Shown here: positions 1 to 5,076 of the stretch, piece after piece | Numbering within the stretch: the stretch's first letter is position 1 | Layout: each line of letters starts with the position of its first letter | Virus record (IMG/VR): IMGVR_UViG_3300031237_000030 | Location: 1-28,082 of that record | Origin: a virus | Direction: 5' to 3' (one strand) | Length of the DNA stretch: 28,082 bases | Program-made: the position numbers and the translations under genes | The notes under the pieces: generated by a model | What the model saw: only the letters and a program-made list of their open reading frames with translations | Database searches by the model: none | Told to the model about the DNA's origin: nothing

Positions 1-568
1 GCAGAGGCGGCTTTACGTGATGCGCATATGGCGTGGAAGTCTTAAAAGCGCCTTCCTGTCGGCGTTGCGCCCAATAAGCAGCGATCTTTGCTTTCGTTTC
101 CTCTGAGCGTTTCGTTACCCGGCTAGAATTTGCCATCCTCTTTCTTGTTTCGGCGGATTTTGCTTTACCAGTATGAAAGTCCGACGCCGCCTTGCGTGTA
201 TTCGGATGGCATGTCTTGCCTCTATGCTTGGAGGCGCTTCGTTCGATTGATTCGGCGCTGTGCTTCGCTCCAAACGGCCCCTCGCCACCTTCGCTCAAGT
301 TATAGCCGTGCGGCGCTCTAGTTTGAAATTGATCTATCAGTGTTGGTTCGACCGCGCACAAGTCAGCCCACGATCTCGCCTCACAAATAACTTGGATGAT
401 GAATTGATCGGCACCATGCTTAGCTATAGCCCGATTTACCAATCCCACGTTTGGACGTTTCCGGGCACTGTATAAATGCTCGTTCCAACGTTGCCGCACT
501 CCACGCGACGTAATGCCAACGTAGTTGTGTCCGGTAACAAGGCAGGTTATCAAGTAGGCTTGAAACAT
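1..568 (-). CDS. GIY-YIG homing endonuclease with NUMOD3-like tail (partial, runs off window)
   Basis: The frame stays open to base 1, so the C-terminus is missing; at least 189 residues are present. The N-terminus is a GIY-YIG nuclease domain: YLI at residues 5-7, YVG at 16-18, the conserved Arg27 and His31 in RQRWNEH, the metal-binding Glu74 and the YNLSEGG motif at 89-95. From about residue 97 there are three short basic repeats of the type 'KHSxESxER / KSxETRKR / RSEETKAK', which match the NUMOD3 DNA-binding modules of phage homing endonucleases such as the Seg/I-TevI group. These enzymes cut intron-less or intron-containing alleles and spread their own gene. The start ATG at 568 puts the domain right at the N-terminus and has a weak GGA 7 nt upstream; ATG at 580 is an alternative. 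It overlaps the methyltransferase stop by 19 nt and so is probably co-transcribed and coupled. It looks free-standing, because no intron is visible. Confidence 0.85.
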   Translation of the reverse strand, partial: MFQAYLITCLVTGHNYVGITSRGVRQRWNEHLYSARKRPNVGLVNRAIAKHGADQFIIQVICEARSWADLCAVEPTLIDQFQTRAPHGYNLSEGGEGPFGAKHSAESIERSASKHRGKTCHPNTRKAASDFHTGKAKSAETRKRMANSSRVTKRSEETKAKIAAYWAQRRQEGAFKTSTPYAHHVKPPL

Positions 569-1200
569 TTGGCGATCCATGTTGAAAGTTCGATGGGTAT
601 TTTAGCAACCTTTGCCGACCATTCGCGCCGCTCTTTACTATGAGACGATGATGAACGACCGTTTCCGCCATTTTTGTAGAACCACGATCTACCGCTCCCT
701 TCACCTTTGCGAACGCCGTGATCAAACGGCATAAGCGCCGGTACATCACCCCATAGCATGTATGGCCCGTAATTCCAGCGCGCGCGACCTACCCACTTCT
801 GCGCGCCGCGGACGTTCTCGACCACCATTGGGATATGTCTCCCGGCCGCTTCGCTGGCTTCGCGTTGAATGCGGAAACATGCGTCGAACAGTGAATTATC
901 CGGCGGTGGCAATGCCTTGGCGCGGCTCCACGGCATCGCGCGGTAGCTGTACGCCTGGCATGGAGGGCTTGCGACTATAAGCGCGGCGTCCTTGAATTGC
1001 GAGCCGTGTAGAGTCAGCACGTCTTGCAAAACGAGTTGCGCCGGATATTCCGCATCGCCGTACTGATGGAGTTCGATATCAAACCCAATCACGTCGAAAC
1101 CTTCGGCAAGCAGACCATCGGTCCAGCCACCTAAACCGCAAAATAGATCAATCGCCAGTGGTTTTTCGCAGAAATCCATTTGTTTTTTTAAGGCAAGCAT
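550..1200 (-). CDS. Short phage C5-cytosine DNA methyltransferase
   Basis: This is a 216-residue Dcm-type enzyme that transfers a methyl group from S-adenosylmethionine to carbon 5 of cytosine. Motif I (SAM binding) is DLFCGLGG at residues 18-25. Motif IV, with the catalytic cysteine, is PPC at 79-81 (Cys81). Motif VI is ENV at 128-130. The C-terminal AKIPIELSTWIAK (about 199-211) resembles motif X, which packs against motif I. The protein is about half the length of a bacterial restriction-linked enzyme and has almost no target-recognition domain, a pattern common in phage orphan methyltransferases. No cognate restriction gene is present. Its likely role is protection from host restriction or marking of phage DNA; this is inference. 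The start ATG at 1200 overlaps the upstream gene by 53 nt; ATG at 1179 is possible but has no ribosome site. Confidence 0.88.
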   Translation of the reverse strand: MLALKKQMDFCEKPLAIDLFCGLGGWTDGLLAEGFDVIGFDIELHQYGDAEYPAQLVLQDVLTLHGSQFKDAALIVASPPCQAYSYRAMPWSRAKALPPPDNSLFDACFRIQREASEAAGRHIPMVVENVRGAQKWVGRARWNYGPYMLWGDVPALMPFDHGVRKGEGSGRSWFYKNGGNGRSSSSHSKERREWSAKVAKIPIELSTWIAKCFKPT

Positions 1201-1612
1201 CTCGATAAGCCTTCGACCCCACCGTTCTCATCTTGCCGTATTCAGTTATGGTGATTTCAAAGAATGCTCGATCTTCTCCGCTCCAGAAAATGTTTTCTTC
1301 CTTAGCGGCGAGGATAAGTCGCCGATCCGGCTCGGAGAGATGCAGAAATTTACGAAGCAGATACCGTACACGGTTGTGATAAGGACATATCCATCGGCCG
1401 GCGCTGATTCTGTAAGGTCGTTCGTCCTCCTTGGGCGGTTCTACGATATTCATCCACCACGCCGCTATTGATTCCAGTGGTTGGGGTATGCAGCTCGGCA
1501 GGCGACTGTGCTTGGTAAACTCGGCGATGACGGCATTTAACTCATCCTCAACGAGCTGCGGACGATCTGCTATGGGAGTCTCTGGTTCCGATTTCGTGAT
1601 CTTCCTAGCCAT
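1148..1612 (-). CDS. Hypothetical phage protein, basic C-terminus
   Basis: I do not recognise this 154-residue protein. It is soluble with no membrane segment. Its middle holds a WICPYHNRVRYLLRKF segment (roughly residues 75-95) and it has many Arg/Lys residues near the C-terminus, which would fit a nucleic-acid-linked role, but no catalytic motif is visible. The start at 1612 is chosen because a GGTGGA ribosome site lies just upstream and because ATG overlaps the stop of the ribbon-helix-helix gene by 8 nt, a usual sign of translational coupling. A longer in-frame start at 1654 would overlap that gene much more. Its position between a regulator/replication-type protein and a methyltransferase suggests an early accessory function. 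Confidence 0.6.
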   Translation of the reverse strand: MARKITKSEPETPIADRPQLVEDELNAVIAEFTKHSRLPSCIPQPLESIAAWWMNIVEPPKEDERPYRISAGRWICPYHNRVRYLLRKFLHLSEPDRRLILAAKEENIFWSGEDRAFFEITITEYGKMRTVGSKAYRDACLKKTNGFLRKTTGD

Positions 1613-2063
1613 ATCGTCCACCGTTCTGTTCACGGGCCATCCACCGTCCCACAAAGGCGTGCATGCCGCGCGCGGTTTTACGACGTGAAGGGTTGTCGAT
1701 ACACCATTGCCGTATTTCTTTCAATGTTAGGTGGACATCTACCCCAGGGTAAGTGGATTCCCATTCCGAAACTTTGGTTTTCATGATTGGGAAATCATGG
1801 CCGTTTAATCCGTCTCGACGCCCTATTGCCGGTATCCATATTTCGACTTCCGCTGGATCAATAGCACGTGGCTCCTCACCTGGCTGGGTTTTGACGGATA
1901 CTGGCTTCTCTCGTTCATGCTGGGAGCGCCCGCAATAATCGAGAATCATTACATCAACCATATTGGCAATGCTGCGGTGTTCACGTATGGCGGCGGCTCG
2001 CAGGGCATCTTTCAGGCTTGGTCTGATACGAAAACTAAGCGTTGTGGTCTTGGCTTTGGCCAT
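1605..2063 (-). CDS. Ribbon-helix-helix DNA-binding protein fused to phage replication-protein C-terminal module
   Basis: 152 residues in two parts. Residues about 7-45 (TTTLSFRIRPSLKDALRAAA and following helices) look like an Arc/MetJ-type ribbon-helix-helix fold: one beta strand then two helices, binding DNA as a dimer. Residues about 95-146 carry the pattern EW-x3-YPGVDV-x-L-x3-R-x-W-x3-NPSRRKT-x2-G-x3-F-x2-RW-x-R-x-Q. I know this as the C-terminal tail of many phage replisome-organiser/replication initiator proteins, where it follows a winged-helix domain. Here the usual N-terminal domain is replaced by an RHH fold. Start ATG at 2063 has GAGGAA 5 nt upstream. First gene of its transcript, with a TATAAT box at about 2117-2122 on the minus strand and an inverted repeat spanning the promoter and the ribosome site, which suggests autoregulation. 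Confidence 0.72.
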   Translation of the reverse strand: MAKAKTTTLSFRIRPSLKDALRAAAIREHRSIANMVDVMILDYCGRSQHEREKPVSVKTQPGEEPRAIDPAEVEIWIPAIGRRDGLNGHDFPIMKTKVSEWESTYPGVDVHLTLKEIRQWCIDNPSRRKTARGMHAFVGRWMAREQNGGRYG

Positions 2064-2070
2064 TGGGTTC

Positions 2071-2158
2071 CTCGTTCGCTAGTTCTGCGCATGTACTGCA
2101 AAGGTATGTCAATATATTATAATGTCCATCATAATCCAATGGGCAACAAGCGAACGAG
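2071..2158. repeat. Inverted repeat flanking the leftward RHH-gene promoter
   Basis: CTCGTTCGCTAGTT at 2071-2084 and AACAAGCGAACGAG at 2145-2158 form a 14-bp inverted repeat with one mismatch, separated by 60 bp. On the minus strand one arm lies upstream of the TATAAT box near the -35 zone. The other arm includes part of the ribosome site of the ribbon-helix-helix gene. This is the geometry of two operator half-sites that could be bridged by a dimeric or tetrameric repressor. Which protein binds is unknown. Confidence 0.55.
2111..2147 (-). promoter_or_regulatory. Putative leftward sigma-70 promoter for the RHH operon
   Basis: On the minus strand a perfect TATAAT (2122 down to 2117) is preceded, 19 nt upstream, by TTGCCC as a weak -35. 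The predicted start is about 2110, giving a 5' leader of about 45 nt before the ATG at 2063. The spacing is longer than ideal, so the -35 assignment is uncertain; the -10 is strong. Confidence 0.4.
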
Positions 2159-2315
2159 AAGTCGTATATACCCCTTTGTTAATATCTACTAGACAAGCCC
2201 TTAAAATACTGTATATTTATTCCTCAGTGAGGGCGTTCTATTGCCTAGTGTTGTTTGTGCCCCTGGTTTTATCCTCAAGTCCGAAAAAAGAACCGGAGAA
2301 AAAGCAACAAGCCCC

Positions 2316-2342
2316 CCCTACCCCCCCGTTAGGAGGGTAGGG
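2316..2342. other. C/G-tract hairpin, possible weak leftward terminator
   Basis: CCCTACCC (2316-2323) pairs with GGGTAGGG (2335-2342) around an 11-nt loop. On the minus strand it sits downstream of the TrfB-like gene and is followed by a T-rich run (TTGTTGCTTTTT) after a few bases, so it could weaken leftward read-through. The minus strand also has two G7 runs split by TA. No function is proven. Confidence 0.3.
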
Positions 2343-2448
2343 CCAGACGAGCTGGGAAGAAGCCTGAAAAGAGGGAAGAAAAAAGTGCCCCCTGCCGTTC
2401 GATGCGCGACTTCAGTCCGCCTAGGGCGGAGAGGCGCCGGCTTGTAGG

Positions 2449-2477
2449 TTGACAGGAGGTTCTGTAGCTGGTATGGT
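2449..2477 (+). promoter_or_regulatory. Strong sigma-70 promoter of the small RNA unit
   Basis: TTGACA (2449-2454) is a perfect -35. After exactly 17 bases comes TATGGT (2472-2477), preceded by TG one base upstream, giving an extended -10. The predicted start is about 2484. It faces right, against the direction of the neighbouring genes. Confidence 0.65.
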
Positions 2478-2483
2478 TAGCTC

Positions 2484-2558
2484 AGTACCTGACTTTATAC
2501 CTGACTGTTAAGGTACACCAAGCCCACGATCGCCGCAAGGCCTCGTGGGTTTGTTTTT
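2484..2558 (+). ncRNA. Candidate ~75-nt regulatory RNA, antisense to the trfB-like 3' end
   Basis: A self-contained transcription unit: a near-consensus promoter ends at 2477 and an intrinsic terminator ends at 2558, with no open reading frame between. The RNA would start almost directly in a hairpin, GTACCT (2485-2490) with AGGTAC (2511-2516), whose loop carries a repeated ACCTGACT motif, and end in the terminator hairpin. It is transcribed opposite to the leftward genes, and its 3' end touches the stop codon of the TrfB-like gene (2557-2559). It would therefore pair perfectly with any leftward transcript running past that gene. This suggests a cis-antisense or trans-acting regulator. The structure is seen; the function is inferred. 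Confidence 0.5.
2523..2558 (+). terminator. Rho-independent terminator of the small RNA
   Basis: The perfect 7-bp stem CCCACGA (2523-2529) / TCGTGGG (2543-2549), with a 13-nt loop, is followed by the T-rich tract TTTGTTTTT (2550-2558). The T-tract is only on the plus-strand side, so it stops rightward transcription. Confidence 0.75.
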
Positions 2559-2754
2559 AAGGCCGCCCGCATCCTTTGCAGATCGGCCGTCTAAGTTTAG
2601 CCAATGCCCTAGATATCGTAGACGCCGCGAGCCCCATATCCCGAGCGACGAAATATCCGGACTGACCCAACACGAGTACGCGCCGGCACGCCTCAACCGA
2701 TAGGCCGGTGAGGCGATGGGCTTTGACGAGGGCTGAGAATTGGGAGTGGGTCAC
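2557..2754 (-). CDS. TrfB/KorA-like helix-turn-helix transcriptional repressor
   Basis: A 65-residue protein matching the TrfB-related family of IncP plasmid KorA repressors: an N-terminal 'xxSQFxAL...RLTGLSVEACRRVLVLGQSGYFVARDMGLAASTISRAL' pattern with the recognition helix at about residues 42-54 (LAASTISRALAKL). Family members bind 12-bp palindromes and repress plasmid maintenance genes. The short tail has CKGCG, a possible partial metal site absent from KorA. The start is GTG at 2754, forming a GTGA overlap with the stop of the upstream gene, so the two are translationally coupled. Likely a repressor of the early operon or of the nearby RHH promoter; the target is inferred. KorA-type proteins in a phage next to a parS site are unusual. 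Confidence 0.7.
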   Translation of the reverse strand: MTHSQFSALVKAHRLTGLSVEACRRVLVLGQSGYFVARDMGLAASTISRALAKLRRPICKGCGRP

Positions 2755-3116
2755 GCGATCCGTAGATTAGCCAGCACGGCGCGCGCCCGATTGCAGGCCT
2801 CGGTCATACCGTATGCGTCAGCCGCGTCCCGGTCATAGCAACCATCGAATGCCAGGAGCATTGCGCTAAGGGCGTCCGCCAAGGCGTCACAAGCCAGAAT
2901 GCGCCGCGATATGCCGAGCCCGACTTTACGTATGCCGTCAGCCGATACGATTGATAGCTCGCGCATATCCGCGCTGTGTATGAGTTTGAGGTCGTTCACG
3001 GACTCGACGAATTCGGTTTCTATGTACATTTTCCAAAGTGTGTCTCCGGTGATTTTTCTTTTATGCTGACATGCTTGGTGGAAGCTGCCGTCGATTTTGT
3101 TTCGGTATAATTTCAT
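2751..3116 (-). CDS. Hypothetical early phage protein
   Basis: 121 residues, no recognised family. The N-terminal third is basic and polar (MKLYRNKIDGSFH). The C-terminal half (about residues 65-118) is helical and Ala/Leu-rich with no membrane-length segment. Start ATG at 3116 has CAGGAG 9 nt upstream. It overlaps the TrfB-like gene by 4 nt (GTGA), so the pair is made together; it might modulate that repressor, but nothing in its sequence proves it. Confidence 0.6.
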   Translation of the reverse strand: MKLYRNKIDGSFHQACQHKRKITGDTLWKMYIETEFVESVNDLKLIHSADMRELSIVSADGIRKVGLGISRRILACDALADALSAMLLAFDGCYDRDAADAYGMTEACNRARAVLANLRIA

Positions 3117-3141
3117 TGTCTGTGCTCCTGTGTTTGGGTTT

Positions 3142-3182
3142 GCCTGCTCCCGACTACCGCCCCGTGGGGAGCGGCAGGCGGC
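3142..3182. other. GC-rich intercistronic hairpin
   Basis: Between two leftward genes GCCTG-CTCCC pairs with GGGAG and, after a small bulge, CAGGC. There is no T-tract on either side, so it is more likely an mRNA-processing or stability element than a terminator. Confidence 0.35.
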
Positions 3183-3192
3183 AGCCTAGCAG

Positions 3193-3639
3193 CTACAACC
3201 AGACATGTTTAAGCGCATACCCCCCATTGCTGTCGGGCTCGCCGTTACGGGTGCCGTGTGGTGTTTTCGTCCCGTCAGGCCATAATTCCAAGCCTAGGCT
3301 ATAGACAACAGAAAAGCCCATGTCCATCCCGCACCCGCCGACCTTTAACGCGCCGCGGTCCGTTGTCGGGTAGTCGAGTAAGTTTGCAACATCATTGGAT
3401 ATACAGCGCATCCCGTCGATATAAAAATCTATCTGCCGCGACATTCCCGAGCGCGAAACGTTACGCAAAATGCAATAGACGGTATCGCCCGGTGCGAGAA
3501 GGCCCAGCAGATTTTTGCGCGACTGCTCCTTTAGTTTGCGTCGCCCCTCGGCCGATGACAGGCGCTTAGCGCCGTGGAATAACTCCGGGCTGTCCGCTTT
3601 GATCACTAAACCGTTTTCGAGCTCTACGTAGTTTTTCAT
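3193..3639 (-). CDS. Conserved phage protein with 'RNVSRSGMSR' motif
   Basis: 148 residues. It carries the pattern YCILRNVSRSGMSRQIDFYI (about residues 55-74) and KVGGCGMDMGFSVVYSLG (about 100-117). These two blocks recur together in many unrelated phage and prophage early-region proteins of unknown function. The Gly/Cys-rich GGCGMDMG may form a turn or ligand site. No catalytic assignment is justified. Start ATG at 3639 has GGAGG 9 nt upstream. It lies in the leftward early block beside regulators, and homologues I recall are also in early accessory regions. Confidence 0.68.
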   Translation of the reverse strand: MKNYVELENGLVIKADSPELFHGAKRLSSAEGRRKLKEQSRKNLLGLLAPGDTVYCILRNVSRSGMSRQIDFYIDGMRCISNDVANLLDYPTTDRGALKVGGCGMDMGFSVVYSLGLELWPDGTKTPHGTRNGEPDSNGGYALKHVWL

Positions 3640-3702
3640 GGGTCGGAACCTCCGATTAAGGCCGCGTCACACAGAGCCCGGCGCGGATGGGCTAATGCTT
3701 GA

Positions 3703-3757
3703 TGGAGCGCCCCGGAATCGAACCGGTCTAATTACCTGTCACCTGACAGAGCGCCCC
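3703..3757 (-). ncRNA. tRNA-like element lacking an anticodon arm (55 nt)
   Basis: On the minus strand GGGGCGC (3757-3751) pairs over 7 bp, one G-T wobble, with GCGCTCC (3710-3704), followed by an unpaired A, like a tRNA acceptor stem plus discriminator. Next to it is a canonical T-arm: 4-bp CCGG stem and the loop TTCGATT with T54, T55, C56 and A58 in place. Between them only 23 nt remain, holding one 5-bp hairpin CTGTC-AGGT-GACAG, so there is no room for both D and anticodon arms. No CCA is encoded. It could be a tRNA mimic, a degenerate tRNA, or a phage attachment site copied from a host tRNA 3' end. Confidence 0.5.
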
Positions 3758-3807
3758 GTAAGACACCCGCCACGTCGCCCGCTGTAGCAGACGATGGGAC
3801 CGGGGCC

Positions 3808-3996
3808 CTAGTCTTCCACCCCGCAGGCTTTCAAAAACCGGGCGCGGTCAAAGCGGGGGTTTTGTGAGGCGAGATAGTTGGCGCAAGCCGTTGCAATTTG
3901 ATAGTGCGTGCTTGCCGATGTCGCCGATCCGCGCCGCGCCTCTTGCCCTGACCTAATAGCCGCCGCGATCGCTTCATAGTGCTTTTTAGTCATCAT
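3808..3996 (-). CDS. Small conserved phage protein
   Basis: 62 residues: an N-terminal MTKKHYEAIAAAI helix, a polar linker, then a second helix and the block YLASQNPRFDRARFLKACGV. This 'NPRFDRxRFLxACG' ending is familiar from very small early proteins of many phages of Proteobacteria, but the function is unknown. Start ATG at 3996 has GGAG 10 nt upstream; the next codon is also ATG (3993), which may be used instead. Confidence 0.68.
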   Translation of the reverse strand: MMTKKHYEAIAAAIRSGQEARRGSATSASTHYQIATACANYLASQNPRFDRARFLKACGVED

Positions 3997-4066
3997 GGCT
4001 ATCTAACTCCAAGGTTATGTAGCTCGTGCCTCTTAGCGCGGGCACCTGTCAGGGATGCGAAATTGC

Positions 4067-4270
4067 TCATTTGTATTCCTCTGCCAATTGAGCCAATTGC
4101 GCCTCGTGCGCGGTGACGTGGGCGGCGAGATCGATCCCGTGCCTGGCGGCCATTTCGTAGCCCACGTCAATGGCCAGCGCGCGTTCCTCGTTGGTGATGG
4201 GGTGATCGCTCTGCCCGACGGTGCGGTAATCGGTCAGTCCTGCAATTTGGGCGGCAATTTTTGTGTTCAT
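4067..4270 (-). CDS. Hypothetical small early protein
   Basis: 67 residues, acidic and helical, not recognised. It starts 3 nt after the stop of the upstream small gene, with no clear ribosome site of its own, so it probably depends on translational coupling. The C-terminal half is Ala/His/Glu-rich (AAHVTAHEAQLAQLAEEYK) and could form a short coiled coil. It is the second gene of the leftward operon. Confidence 0.55.
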   Translation of the reverse strand: MNTKIAAQIAGLTDYRTVGQSDHPITNEERALAIDVGYEMAARHGIDLAAHVTAHEAQLAQLAEEYK

Positions 4271-4273
4271 GGG

Positions 4274-4459
4274 CTATACATCATGTTTGATGGAGAGTTT
4301 GACAGCGTCCCATTCGTAGAAAAACTCGCCGATGTCCGAACCGGGGAACTCGGTGTCATACAGGTTTTTCATGCTCCCGTAGCGGGCGACGAGTTCGTCG
4401 AGGTTAATCTGGGTACGCATTCCTGCCGTCAGTTCTGCGAATTTGGCGCGGACGTTCAT
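4274..4459 (-). CDS. Hypothetical small early protein, first gene of leftward operon
   Basis: 61 residues with no recognised family. The N-terminus is basic (MNVRAKFAEL) and the C-terminus aromatic/acidic (GEFFYEWDAVKLSI). The start ATG at 4459 is chosen over an upstream in-frame GTG (4474) because a strong GAGGAG lies 7-8 nt before it. The leader carries two hairpins, one ending directly at the ribosome site. As the promoter-proximal gene of the block it would be the earliest leftward product. Confidence 0.6.
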   Translation of the reverse strand: MNVRAKFAELTAGMRTQINLDELVARYGSMKNLYDTEFPGSDIGEFFYEWDAVKLSIKHDV

Positions 4460-4471
4460 TTTTGAACTCCT

Positions 4472-4512
4472 CACCAGGCTACCGGCTGGTGTCGGTGTAG
4501 CTGAATGCTACA
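4472..4512 (-). promoter_or_regulatory. Two-hairpin leader of the leftward operon
   Basis: CACCAG (4472-4477) pairs with CTGGTG (4486-4491), and TGTAGC (4496-4501) pairs with GCTACA (4507-4512) around a 5-nt loop. In the leftward mRNA the two hairpins sit in tandem just 5' of the ribosome site of the first gene. They could stabilise the message or regulate translation. There is no T-tract, so they are not a classical terminator. Confidence 0.4.
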
Positions 4513-4515
4513 AAC

Positions 4516-4548
4516 ACAGTATTTCACAGTGCATGTGTTGATGCAACC
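4516..4548 (-). promoter_or_regulatory. Putative leftward early promoter
   Basis: On the minus strand TTGCAT and AATACT are separated by 17 nt (about 4545 down to 4517). The -35 matches only TTG and the -10 matches four of six. The placement, upstream of the leftward leader and inside the divergent intergenic region, is right for an early promoter. The match is weak, so this is tentative. Confidence 0.3.
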
Positions 4549-4595
4549 AGTATATGCTACCGTTCGTCGGATAGTTGCGCCATTATGTGCAAAGT

Positions 4596-4611
4596 GGTTT
4601 CACGTGGAACT
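4596..4611. promoter_or_regulatory. parS-like ParB binding site
   Basis: The core GTTTCACGTGGAAC (4597-4610) equals the inner 14 bases of chromosomal-type parS (TGTTTCACGTGGAACA); only the two outermost bases differ (G and T here). parS is bound by ParB/Spo0J, which loads onto DNA as a CTP-dependent clamp and drives partition with ParA. A random 14-base match in 28 kb is very unlikely. No parA or parB gene is in the window, so the site would have to use host or distant phage ParB. It lies between the leftward early operon and the TerS-like gene. Confidence 0.6.
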
Positions 4612-4620
4612 ACGACACAT

Positions 4621-4636
4621 GTTAGTGAGTACTAAC
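4621..4636. repeat. Inverted repeat upstream of the TerS-like gene
   Basis: GTTAGT-GAGT-ACTAAC is a perfect 6-bp inverted repeat 27 bp before the TerS-like start codon. It could be an operator for one of the early regulators or a packaging-protein site; nothing decides between these. Confidence 0.35.
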
Positions 4637-4662
4637 TATCAAAGGATAACTATTTCAGTTTT

Positions 4663-5076
4663 ATGAAGTTAAACCAATTGATAGAGCAGGAACCGCAGAA
4701 AGAGCCGCCAAAACGCAGCGGTCGAGGAGTCGGCGGCGGAGCCCCGCTCGGGAACAATAATGGCGGCAAAGGGCGCGAGTGGTTCGCTGCGGTTTCGTGG
4801 GCGCTACGAGAATATGAGTCGAATTCCGTAAAGCGCGGTCTGGCGCTGCGCCACATTGCGTTGAGGCTGGTAGAGGACGCGCTGGAGGGCAAGCCAGAGG
4901 CGTGGCGCGAGATCAGCGAGCGCCTAGACGGCAAAGTCTCGGCAGGTGCCGGCGATGGAGTGGTATTGCACGTCCTCGTGCGGCGTGACTGTGGTGTCCC
5001 CGAGCTGGTTGCGCCGCCGATCGATGCCGAGTCTGCACTGGTTGGTCCAGCAGCGATCGATCGTAGTGAGCCATAG
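4663..5076 (+). CDS. Probable terminase small subunit / TerS-like DNA-binding protein
   Basis: 137 residues. The N-terminus is basic and Gly/Asn-rich (RSGRGVGGGAPLGNNNGGKG, about residues 18-37), followed by a helical segment REWFAAVSWALREYE and the block RLVEDALEGKPEAWREISERLDGK (about 67-91). This 'G.P.GN.N..KGR.W..A...AL' start plus 'EG...A..EI.ERLDGK' ending is typical of small proteins encoded near terminase genes of phages. They are often annotated as small terminase, which recognises the packaging site and hands DNA to the large subunit. The C-terminal 45 residues are unlike anything I know. The start has only AAGGA 17 nt upstream. It is separated from TerL by about 1.6 kb, which is unusual. 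Confidence 0.55.
   Translation: MKLNQLIEQEPQKEPPKRSGRGVGGGAPLGNNNGGKGREWFAAVSWALREYESNSVKRGLALRHIALRLVEDALEGKPEAWREISERLDGKVSAGAGDGVVLHVLVRRDCGVPELVAPPIDAESALVGPAAIDRSEP

Larger units (their letters stand above)
2064..2556. other. Non-coding control region between the two regulator genes
   Basis: There is no convincing protein gene in these 493 bases. Seen instead are the leftward promoter and inverted repeat for the ribbon-helix-helix gene (2071-2158), an AT-rich stretch (2160-2235), a C-tract hairpin with 8-bp stem CCCTACCC/GGGTAGGG (2316-2342), a small palindrome CCGCC-TAG-GGCGG (2417-2429), and a rightward promoter-terminator pair that would make a roughly 75-nt RNA (2449-2558). The open frames here are short and have no ribosome site. 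The region separates the TrfB-like gene from the next leftward transcript and probably works as a regulatory hub. Confidence 0.6.

Noticed and set aside
420-749. 109-codon open frame on the minus strand
   Set aside because: It lies across the end of the methyltransferase and the start of the GIY-YIG gene in a different frame and shows no family features; both real genes explain the region.
1861-1875. Second parS candidate at CACGTG near 1865
   Set aside because: Flanks lack the GTT...AAC arms; only the central six bases match.
2590-2610. Half-site resembling a KorA operator (GTTTAGC) inside the trfB-like gene
   Set aside because: Only one half of the 12-bp palindrome is present and it lies within coding sequence.
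3690-3790. Ordinary full-length tRNA gene
   Set aside because: Placing the 5' acceptor strand at the usual ~73 nt distance gives no pairing; only the 55-nt arrangement pairs.
4055-4465. 136-codon plus-strand frame opposite the small early genes
   Set aside because: Shadow of two leftward genes with better ribosome sites and coupling; sequence is low in typical domain features.
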